From an uncultured Streptococcus sp. (GTDB lineage: Bacteria; Bacillota; Bacilli; Lactobacillales; Streptococcaceae): a DNA stretch of 32,305 nt. Every line of letters begins with the position of its first letter. The first letter of the stretch is position 1. The position numbers and the translations under genes were made by a program. The DNA is taken from contig CAKQBM010000003.1 of assembly GCA_934216185.1 (NCBI GenBank), positions 1-32,305 of the forward strand, read 5' to 3'. The notes below the pieces were generated by a model, which saw only the letters and a program-made list of their open reading frames with translations, did not search any database and was not told the DNA's origin. Below, piece by piece: positions 18,687 through 28,000 of this stretch.

Positions 18687-18851
18687 ATGGGAGATAAACC
18701 GATATCTTTCCGAGATGCGGATGGCAATTTTGTTTCCGCCGCAGACGTTTGGAATGAAAAGAAATTGGAAGAACTATTTAATCGTCTCAATCCAAATCGT
18801 GCCTTGAGATTGGCACGAACTAAAAAGGAAAATCTATCTCATACTCAATGA
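18687..18851 (+). CDS. 54-residue hypothetical protein ending inside a RUP
   Basis: The frame MGDKPISFRDADGNFVSAADVWNEKKLEELF... starts nine bases after the obg stop, where AGGAG supplies a Shine-Dalgarno, so it belongs to the obg transcript. The protein is small, charged and without membrane segments. I recognise no domain, though similar short frames follow obg in streptococci as far as I recall. The last three residues (HTQ) and the TGA stop come from the RUP that starts at 18842, so the native C-terminus has been altered or replaced. Confidence 0.7.
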   Translation: MGDKPISFRDADGNFVSAADVWNEKKLEELFNRLNPNRALRLARTKKENLSHTQ

Positions 18852-18944
18852 AAATCAAAGAGCAAACTAGGAAACTAGTCGCAGGCTGTACTTGAGTACG
18901 GCAAGGCGACGTTGACGCGGTTTGAATTTGATTTTCGAAGAGTA
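18842..18944 (+). repeat. RUP-type repeat, copy 3 (103 bp)
   Basis: It runs from TACTCAATGAAAATCA to GATTTTCGAAGAGTA, in the same orientation and of the same length as copy 1, with about six substitutions. It provides the stop codon of the 54-residue gene and lies between that gene and the convergent argR. Confidence 0.85.
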
Positions 18945-18957
18945 TCAGTAAAGAAGA

Positions 18958-18987
18958 TAAAAAAATTCCGTGCCTCATCAGACACGG
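18958..18987 (-). terminator. Terminator of the pepX-argR unit
   Basis: On the minus strand, CCGTG and CACGG (plus-strand 18983-18987 and 18968-18972) form a stem with a ten-base loop. A run rich in T follows on that strand (plus-strand A run at 18958-18965). It lies just past the argR stop. Confidence 0.65.
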
Positions 18988-18994
18988 GATTTTG

Positions 18995-19465
18995 CTATTC
19001 ACCAAAGAAAAATGGTGGGGCGAATTTTTTAAGATCTTCAAAGCATTTTTGTGCAGCTTCTGCATCTTCACAGACGACAAGACAGACATCATCGCCACAG
19101 AGAGTAGCGATAGCGTCAGGAAAGCTCAAAGCATCAATGATAGAACCAAAGGATTGAGCAAGTCCAGGAAGGGTTTTTAGTAGGACTTGGTGTTGAACTG
19201 GGCGCATCAAGACAAGGGCATCTTCCATGTAGAGTTCGAGACGTTTTTCCCATTTTGAGATAGAACCATTGTTAAGAACATAATAAGCGTTATCCTCTTC
19301 GCGGATTTTTGATAGGTTCATATTTTTGATGTCACGTGAGAGCGTTGCCTGGGTCACTTGAATGTCGTTCTCAGCAAGAAGGGACTGCAATTCAGCCTGT
19401 GTATGAATCTTGTTTTTTGCGACAAGAGCGCGTATGAGTTGGTGGCGGTGTTCTGATTTATTCAT
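18995..19465 (-). CDS. argR: ArgR/AhrC-family arginine-responsive regulator
   Basis: This 156-residue protein has the N-terminal winged helix of the ArgR family (MNKSEHRHQLIRALVAKNKIHTQ..., with the recognition stretch TLSRDIKNMNLSKI). The C-terminal oligomerisation/arginine-binding domain contains IATLCGDDVCLVV, including the GDD motif. These hexameric regulators bind ARG boxes with arginine. Streptococci carry several paralogues, and this one is the copy next to pepX (AhrC-like). ATG 19465 was chosen because AAAGGAG precedes it. An upstream start at 19498 would run into pepX. It lies 16 bases after pepX, so they are co-transcribed. Confidence 0.87.
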   Translation of the reverse strand: MNKSEHRHQLIRALVAKNKIHTQAELQSLLAENDIQVTQATLSRDIKNMNLSKIREEDNAYYVLNNGSISKWEKRLELYMEDALVLMRPVQHQVLLKTLPGLAQSFGSIIDALSFPDAIATLCGDDVCLVVCEDAEAAQKCFEDLKKFAPPFFFGE

Positions 19466-19481
19466 AATAATGTAACTCCTT

Positions 19482-21755
19482 TTAGCAAGGTATGGCAAGC
19501 GTGGACTGAGCGAGGTCGACAGTCAAGTGGTAGTCGGTATTGTCACGGATGGTGATTTCAAAGTCAGTAGTATAAAGGACTAAACGAAGAGTATCTCCTT
19601 CTTTTAGCTTATAAATAGTAGGTTGCAGTTCAAATTGCACATCCATCCATTCATCTGCAGTAATATCCTCTACTAACAGTAAATCATTTCTATTCTGTAA
19701 ATTAAGGTAACCTTTTGTCACGACTCGTTGTGCATCTGGTCTAAATGGCAATTCACAGAGATTTTCCAGCATATGATAGCGACCGTTGTCAATGGTTCTA
19801 GCACTTAAAACAGCTGGATAAGGTTGTAGGTATTTCTTTTGTCCATGTTCCAGTAGTTGGGCTGATAAGAGCCCCTTGTTTGTACTGGATTTGATACGAA
19901 GATTGAGTCGAGCGCGACCGTTCAAGTGAAGATCCTTGGTCACAGGAAGGTCAATAGTAATCTGATTGGCTTTTCCTTGATAGAGTTCTGTATTGAAGGT
20001 TTGGTAGGTCTTGCCATAGCGCTCAAAATCCTTATCTGGGTACTGGTTTTGAATCACTTGCTCTTCTTGACCAAGTGAGAAGGTTTCAAAGTTTTCTTGC
20101 CCACCGAAGTTATCAAGTGATAACCAAGTCTGAGGAGCTGTATTGTCCTGCCAGATAACAGTAGGAAGTTGGTAATCCGTTTCCTGTCCCAGTAATCTCT
20201 GAGTCAGCAAAGCATTCATGGACTCACGGAAGTCAATAGACTGCCAGTTGTTCATGTAAACATGGGCACCATTATGGAAAAAGAGATGCTTGTGTATATG
20301 AGTAGGAAGAGCATGGAACATCTGGTAAACATGAAGTGGTTTAACATTCCAATCTTGTGAACCATGGGTAAAGACAACCTCAGCCTTTACTTTGTCAGCA
20401 TTGAGCAGATAGTTGCGGTCATGCCAAAATTGATTGTAGTCACCAGACTTGCGATCCAGTTGCTCTTTTACTTTTTCCAAGTCAGCTTGGTGAACTTCAT
20501 TAGCACGGATAAAGTCGCCAGCCAAGAGATTACGAGAATAGGTTAACTCAGCAAGGGAGTCAAAGTCCTCACCTGGATAGCCACCTGGGCTAGTTACTAG
20601 ACCGTTTTCACGGTAATAGTTGTACCATGAGGAAATGCCAGCCTCAGCAATGATAACCTCTAAACCATCTACACCTGTGGTCGCTAGACCATTAGACATG
20701 GTACCTAGATAGGAAAGTCCTGTTGTAGCTACTTTTCCGTTTGACCAGTCAGCCTTTACTTGACGCTGGCGCGTGTGATCAGTGAAGGCACGGCAACGAC
20801 CATTGAGCCAGTCGATGACATTCTTATAAGCCTCGATTTGCTGGTAGTCTCCGTTAGTCATGAAACCAGTAGAGTCTTTGGTACCAACACCTGAGACATA
20901 AATATTAGCAAAACCTCGTGGAAGGAAGTAGTCGTTGAGACTATAGCTAGCGTTGATGTGAGTTAGCTTTTCCTCAGCTTTTGCCACAAGCTCAGCTTGA
21001 CCTTGAGGTTGGACGAGATTTAGTTGAGGTTCTTCTAACTCAATCTTGTGAGCAGGTTTGACCTCAAGCTCGCCCTCCATCTTGTAGAGAGCCTTGTCGC
21101 TCGCCTTGTCATTTGTTCCCTGATGATAGGGACTAGCTGTCATGATAGCAGGGATTTGTCCATCAAAACGAGGTCGAATGATACTGACCTTGACTAAGTC
21201 AGGTAAACCCTTTTGGTCGGTATCGACACGAGACTCAACGTAGACCACTTCTCGAATGACATCATGGCTGGAAAAAGTAGCCAAGCTCTTGCCGTTAAAG
21301 TAGTGGTAGGTATTATCTTCAGGGATAAGACCGTCACTTACCAGTTGATCAATCAGGAGATTTCCTTTTTTGGTTCGAGTATTGAGCAACTGATAGAGAT
21401 TTTCAATCAAATCACCATATACGATGGGAAAACCCGTTTTTTTACGGAAGGTTTGGCTATCCTCAAAATCAACAAGATAGCTAAAACCTAACACTTGAAA
21501 AGCAATCGTGTAGAAAATATCCTCGCTTAGTTCTCGGTCTGATCGAAAGAAGGTTAGGAGGTCAGTCTCTTTATCAGCAGCTAAACTTGCTAGGGGATAA
21601 TCTGTATGTTGGTGGGTGAAAAAGATATGTCGTAGAAAATGCTCTAATAGTTCCTTTTCGGATAAGTTAATATGAAAAGGGAAGCCGTATAACTGGAAAT
21701 CCTGATAAATTTCATCTCTAGATAGAGCTAAATAACTATATTGATTAAAACGCAT
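19482..21755 (-). CDS. pepX: X-prolyl dipeptidyl aminopeptidase
   Basis: This 757-residue serine peptidase (S15 family) removes X-Pro dipeptides from N-termini and completes use of proline-rich peptides. The catalytic triad is visible at standard positions: Ser348 in [12 protein letters not shown], Asp468 in GSQDWNVKP and His498 in GAHVYMNN. The C-terminal jelly-roll domain follows. The start [17 protein letters not shown] at 21755 has GGAGG in front. The open frame continues 24 codons upstream through the promoter, which is rejected. No signal peptide is present. The ArgR-type gene lies directly downstream. Confidence 0.97.
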   Translation of the reverse strand: MRFNQYSYLALSRDEIYQDFQLYGFPFHINLSEKELLEHFLRHIFFTHQHTDYPLASLAADKETDLLTFFRSDRELSEDIFYTIAFQVLGFSYLVDFEDSQTFRKKTGFPIVYGDLIENLYQLLNTRTKKGNLLIDQLVSDGLIPEDNTYHYFNGKSLATFSSHDVIREVVYVESRVDTDQKGLPDLVKVSIIRPRFDGQIPAIMTASPYHQGTNDKASDKALYKMEGELEVKPAHKIELEEPQLNLVQPQGQAELVAKAEEKLTHINASYSLNDYFLPRGFANIYVSGVGTKDSTGFMTNGDYQQIEAYKNVIDWLNGRCRAFTDHTRQRQVKADWSNGKVATTGLSYLGTMSNGLATTGVDGLEVIIAEAGISSWYNYYRENGLVTSPGGYPGEDFDSLAELTYSRNLLAGDFIRANEVHQADLEKVKEQLDRKSGDYNQFWHDRNYLLNADKVKAEVVFTHGSQDWNVKPLHVYQMFHALPTHIHKHLFFHNGAHVYMNNWQSIDFRESMNALLTQRLLGQETDYQLPTVIWQDNTAPQTWLSLDNFGGQENFETFSLGQEEQVIQNQYPDKDFERYGKTYQTFNTELYQGKANQITIDLPVTKDLHLNGRARLNLRIKSSTNKGLLSAQLLEHGQKKYLQPYPAVLSARTIDNGRYHMLENLCELPFRPDAQRVVTKGYLNLQNRNDLLLVEDITADEWMDVQFELQPTIYKLKEGDTLRLVLYTTDFEITIRDNTDYHLTVDLAQSTLAIPC

Positions 21756-21774
21756 AGAACCTCCATATAAAATT

Positions 21775-21788
21775 ATAGTTAAAACTAT
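21775..21788. promoter_or_regulatory. Palindrome at the pepX start region, possible operator
   Basis: ATAGTTAAAACTAT is a perfect 14-base inverted repeat (ATAGTT, two A, AACTAT). It touches the pepX -10 and covers the expected transcription start. It may be an operator or an incidental AT-rich palindrome. Confidence 0.4.
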
Positions 21789-21795
21789 TATATCA
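21787..21795 (-). promoter_or_regulatory. Extended -10 promoter of pepX
   Basis: On the minus strand TGATATAAT (plus 21795 to 21787) fits the extended -10 and gives a short leader with GGAGG. Confidence 0.65.
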
Positions 21796-21915
21796 AAAAA
21801 ATAGGGAAAAAGAAATATAAACGCCAAAACGATTTATTGTTAATATTATAATATAAACGAAACGAATCTTTTTATTAAAATAAGCTTAAAAAATGAGCAA
21901 TAGCAACCGATTTCA

Positions 21916-21945
21916 TTGACTTTTACGGGGGGAGAGGAGTATAAT
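21916..21945 (+). promoter_or_regulatory. Promoter of the adhesin gene
   Basis: TTGACT (21916-21921) and TATAAT (21940-21945) are separated by 18 bases. The spacer contains a run of six G. It is divergent from pepX. The rest of the 247-base gap between pepX and the adhesin is AT-rich, and I see no gene in it. Confidence 0.75.
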
Positions 21946-22002
21946 ATATACTGTATAATTGTATTCAATTGATTACAAAAATAAAAATAGAAAGCGATAA
22001 CT

Positions 22003-25000
22003 ATGTATAAAGCAAAAAGACAAGTAAACAGAAAATCTTTTGATTGGTATGGCTTGAGCCAGCGTTTCTCAATCCGTAAATACCATTTTGGAGCAGCTAG
22101 TGTCCTTCTTGGGACTGCTTTGATTTTGGGTTTACCTCAGGCATCAGCCAAGGCGGATGATGCTGTTTCTGCACATACTGCACAGACAAGCACTGGTCAA
22201 GGTGTGGATGAAGGAACCCATAGCGCGACAGATGGCTTGAAAAATGTAACCTTGCCTCCAACAGCAACTACAACTGAAGTGGCTGTGCTTGAAAAACCTA
22301 CTTTGAGCACTGAAGAGATTGCTAAACAAGCGGCTGCTTCTGAGACTCCTGCAATTACATCGACATTAGAAACAGCAAAAGAAGAGAGCAAACCAGCTGA
22401 TTCAGACGATAGTAAGAAAGAAGAAACTAAAAAAGTATCTCCTGAAGAAAGTACAGTTACTGAATCAAATAAAAAGAAAGAGGAAGTAGCTCCTAAACAT
22501 AGCAGACGTAGCAAACGTGCATTATCTGAAGAGGAAACTCCAGATTATAGTGGTGCTAAGATATCTGGACGATTAAATGACGGAAAAACACAATATGTAG
22601 TTGGTGAACAAATCTTAGGTTCTTATAATTTAGATATTTCGGCACCAACAAAAATTGAAGAAGGAGGATATATTTTAATTACTGCCTCTGATAATGAACC
22701 ATTAGATACTTTTGAAATCGGATCAAGTTTAAGATCTGAAAAAGTTAATAATAATCAGTATAAATTATATACTGGAGAATTATCAGGTGGAGCATATGCT
22801 AATATTAACGTTAGTTATAAATTGAAAAAATTTGAAACAGGTAAAGATTCACATACAACTATAAAGGCTGAATTGTTTGATAAAAATAATACTTTAATCA
22901 AATCTACAAACTTTTCTAACACGAATACAACTGGTACGCCATATATTTCGGTTGATACTAGAAATGGTATTCGTAGACAAACGTTATTAGAAACAAATCA
23001 ACCAGAAACAGAAATTGATGTTTCTAAGAGTAAAGACTTACAATTAAGTTTAAAATCTACTAATAAAGAGGCAGCTGCAATTACAAAAATTGACCATGCT
23101 GTTGAATTGCCGGCAGGTGTTACTATTGCGCAAACTTCCCTAGATGAGGGATGGAGATTAGAAAATGGTGTTGCAAAATATACAAGACTAGTCCCTTCTT
23201 CTACAACGATGTTTGATAGTGGTGATAATACACAAAATGAACTGTTGTATTTAAATGTAAGTAATGGTGGAACACCAGCAGAATTTTTAACAGGTAAAAA
23301 ATTAACGTTTAAAGATAATGCAACTTATACGGATAAATCCGGATCTAAGAATACAACTTCAGACGATGTTACAGTAACAGTTCGTGCTGTAAATCCTAAA
23401 AAATCTATTGGTGGTTCTAACTCTGGAAGTGGTTCTAACTCTGGAAGTGGTTCAAATCCAAATAATGATCCGAATAATCAAGGTGGAAACAACAGTGGAA
23501 CTGGTGGTAGCACAGTACCTACTAAGAGTGATGTTCCAGTAGCAATTTTTAATAAAACGATGGAGGGTAATAAAGAACGTGTCGTTAATATTGCAATGCC
23601 TTATATTAATACAAAAACAGAAGATACCCGAATAATTACTTTATCAGGACATTATTTTGAGCCACACGATCCTGCATATGTAAAAGAAGCTGAAATTTCG
23701 ATTGATAGTAATATTGATCAAAATCGAGCGATTGAATTTTATGCGCTTTGGACTCCGACAGATAAAGGGAAATCTACCTTTGTTAGTTATGAAGATAATC
23801 CAGAAAGTTTAGGATTAAATTCTACATTGACTTTTGAAGTATACTCTGTAACGAATGGAACAGAAACAAAAATTGGAGAGGTATCACTTCGTAAAGGAGA
23901 TACTGCAGACAAAGTGGCCTTGCCTGATGGTACTACAACAGTGAAGTTAAAACCAAAAGGAAATATGCCATTAGAAACTGCTGGATTACAAGCTGTTGGT
24001 TTATTTTTAAGTCAAGATTTAAAAGGATTAGAAGCAGCAAAAAAATTAGCTAAGGAAGGAAATAAAGTTGAAAGTATCGTTACAGCATCTGTGTATACAT
24101 ATGGATATGATGAACCAAAGGTTGCTGTATCAAAAACAACCTTTGCAAATTCACGAGATGCGATTAAGCTAGTCCCTACAACAAACCCTATTACTACTAC
24201 TTTAGCGGGGAACTTAACTCAAGAACTTAGTAGTCAATATGAAGTCTATGAGTATTCACCTAATGGATTAGGAAATCGTATTTATCATAAACAAAGCTGG
24301 GATCGTAAAACGTATGTTGATTTACAAGATATTGCTGCTAAAAATGCGAAATTACTTGTAGAATTACCAGATGGATTTAGTTACGCAGGAAATGATGATT
24401 CTGTAAAAACTGTTGAAAACTATAATAATTCAGGAAAAACAGTTTTAGAAGTTACACCATCGAATCAGAATTCAGAGTATACATTATCTCCAAATCTACA
24501 ATTTAAGGTAGATAATTGGGTGGCATCAGGAACATATCCTATTAAATATACGTTAGTTTGGAATGAAGATGAAAGAGTAGTTGGGATTAATCCAAATAAT
24601 GATTATGATGGTACAAATGCAAATATCACAAATACGAGTACCTTTACGTATGAATTACCAGTAATTAATAACTCGGCAACTCGATTAATTGCACAAGTGA
24701 CGGATCAACCGACAGATTCAAGTACTTATTCAACAGGAGCCTATAACTTAGCTCCAAATGATGAAGTGAAGTATCGTTTGTCATTAACAAACAGTTCAAA
24801 TGCTGCTACTGGAAACAATGTAGTTATTTCAACATTACCACGAGTATCTGATAAAAATATTGTATTAAACTCAAAAGATCGTGGTTCACAATTTGATGTT
24901 CATATGACTGCAGCAGCGACAGTCCCAGAAGGTTGGACTGCGTATTATTCAACTACACCAGTATCTGGAACAGCAGTTGAGTTAGAAAATGCTATTACAT

Positions 25001-28000
25001 TAACGGCAGATCAAGTTACAGATTGGTCAACCGTAACAGCAGTAAAATTTGTTTCTAATCAAAATGCTTCTTTAAGAGCGGGGTCAACTGCAGCATTTTA
25101 TCTTCCAGCAAAAGTAAGTAGTACTGCTACGAATAATCAAGTTGCCGTTCTTACTTCAGCAACACGTACAGATGGACAAGATACATTTAACGAAACAAAT
25201 CCGGTTCGAATTTCAGTTAAAATTGAAGATGTTAAAAAAGGTGCCGTTAAGGTAGCGTATGAAAATAAAGATAATGTTCCAATTAAAGATACTGTGACTG
25301 CTATTGAAAGTCGTGCCTATAAAAAAGGTTATGATGTGGATACTAAAGAATATAAACCTGATACGCTAATTGGAAAAGATGGAAAAGAGTATTACTTTGT
25401 AAAAGTGAAAGAGTCTTCACCAAGTCCCACAGGAACAATTGATAGCCCTGAAGTTACTGTAACTTATGTGTATGATTTACTATATGATGAAACTGAAGAG
25501 AGTCATACTGCTATACGTACAATCAAGTATGTAGATGCAGCTGACCAAACAAAACAAGTTTCAGATTTAGTAACTCAGACTGTAACAATCAAACGAGTAA
25601 ATAAAGTAAATCGAAAAACTGGGGAAAAAATAGAAGGAACATGGAGTACTGCAAACTGGGATGAAAAAACATCACCAAGCGTAGCAAACTATGGAGCACC
25701 AGATAAAGCAAGTGTAGCGTCAGTGGCAGTAACACCAACAATGGAAAATGCCGAAGTAGTCGTGAAGTATCCACAAGCAAAAGAAGACGAAGTGGAAACA
25801 AAAACAATTACACGTACGATTAAGTATGTAGATGCAAGCAACGAAACTACGGAAGTATCACCAAAAGTAGTTCAGACTGTTACGCTAACAAGAACAAACA
25901 AACGAAACAAAGTAACGAATGCACTTGAAGAAGGAACATGGATACAAGGAAGTTGGGCAGAACAAGCCTCACCAACCGTAGCAAACTATGAAACACCAGA
26001 TAAAGCAAGTGTAGCGTCAGCGGCAGTAACACCAACAATGGAAAATGCCGAAGTAGTCGTGAAGTATCCACAAGCAAAAGAAGACGAAGTAGAAACAAAA
26101 ACAATCACACGTACAATTAAATATATAGATGGAAGTGATACGACCAAAGAAGTAGCGCCAAGAAATGTACAAAATGTAACTCTGACAAGAACGAATAGAC
26201 GAAACAAAGTTACAGGAGAAGTTACAAATGGAAATTGGTCAACAGGAGAGTTTACAGAAGTAATTTCACCGAAAGTGGAAAACTATGGTAGCCCAGACCA
26301 GTGGAGAGTAGATGGAGGTGGAGTTAGTTCAGATTCATCAGGATATGAGGTAGAAGTAAAATATCCGCAAAAAATTGAAGATGAAGAAGAAACGAAAGTA
26401 ATTACAAGAACAATCAAATATGTAGATGCAAGTAACGAAACTACAGAAGTATCACCAAAAGTTGTTCAGAATGTTACGCTAACAAGAACAAACAAACGAA
26501 ACAAAGTAACGAATGCACTTGAAGAAGGAACATGGACACAAGGAAGTTGGGCAGAACAAGCCTCACCAACCGTAACAAACTATGGAACACCAGATAAAGC
26601 AAGTGTAGCGTCAGTGGCAGTAACACCAACAATGGAAAACGAAGAAGTAGTTGTGAAGTATACACAAGCAAAAGAAGACGAAGTAGAAACAAAAACAATC
26701 ACACGTACGATTAAGTATGTAGATGCAAGTAACGAAACTACAGAAGTATCACCAAAAGTTGTTCAGAATGTTACACTAACAAGAACAAACAAACGAAACA
26801 AAGTAACGAATGCACTTGAAGAAGGTACATGGAGTACTGCAAATTGGGATGAAAAAACATCGCCAAGCGTAGCAAACTATGGAACACCAGATAAAGCAAG
26901 TGTAGCGTCAGTGGCAGTAACACCAACAATGGAAAATGCCGAAGTAGTCGTGAAGTATCCACAAGCAAAAGAAGATGAAGTGGAAACAAAAACAATTACA
27001 CGTACGATTAAGTATGTAGATGCAAGCGACGAAACAACAGAAGTATCACCAAAAGTAGTACAAACAGTGACACTCACAAGAACAAATAAACGAAACAAAG
27101 TAACAAATGCACTTGAAGAAGGAACATGGACACAAGGAAGTTGGGCAGAACAAGCCTCACCAACCGTAGCAAACTATGGAATACCAGATAAAGCAAGTGT
27201 AGCGTCAGTGGCAGTAACACCAACAATGGAAAATGCCGAAGTAGTCGTGAAGTATACACAAGCTGTAGATACAAAAACAGTAGCAACAAAACAAACGGTA
27301 ACGTACGAAGGAGCAGGGACAAGCACACCAGCGCCTAACGAACAAACAGATTACACATTCACTGGGAAAACAAATAAAGTTACAAACGTAACAACATGGA
27401 ATGAAGAAACACATACTTATGGAGTCGTAACAACACCAAAAGTAGAGGGATATTATGCGGACAAAGCACAAGCAGGCGGAAAAGAGGTAACACCAACAAA
27501 TCCAGAAGCAAGTGATACAGTAGTGTATAAACCATTAGGAAAAGTCATCTTAGTGGACGAAGGTGGAAATGAAATACCAAACACACCAAAACCGACATAT
27601 AGAAACAATCCAAATGATCCAACAGTTGGAGGAGAAACACCAATACCAGAAATACCAGAAGGATATGAAATCAAACCAAAACAAGACGTACCAGGATTCA
27701 ACCCATTAGGAAAAGTAGTCACTCCACCAAAACCAGGAGAAGACACAAGAATCGTGTTAGTAGCGAAGCAAGAAGATATCACAAAAGCAACAAAACAAAC
27801 GGTAACGTACGAAGGAGCAGGGACAAGCACACCAGCGCCTAATGAACAAACAGATTACACATTCACTGGGAAAACAAATAAAGTTACAAACGTAACGACA
27901 TGGAATGAAGAAAGACATACTTATGGATTCGTAACAACACCAAAAGTAGAAGGATACTATGCGGATAAAGCACAAGCAGGAGGAAAAGAGGTAACCCCAA

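Noticed and set aside
18912..19180. Plus-strand open frames across the RUP end and the 3' part of argR
   Set aside because: They are mirrors of argR plus RUP sequence and show no protein family resemblance.
21756..21827. 24-codon N-terminal extension of pepX that resembles a membrane segment
   Set aside because: It crosses the promoter and lacks a Shine-Dalgarno. GGAGG precedes the shorter start, and the triad numbering (348/468/498) fits the shorter form.
25589..27975. Series of antisense open frames of 70-125 codons within the adhesin repeats
   Set aside because: They recur with the repeat period, are Leu/Phe/Cys-rich low-complexity mirrors of the sense strand, and have no ribosome-binding sites. 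The T-poor sense strand simply keeps the antisense frames open.
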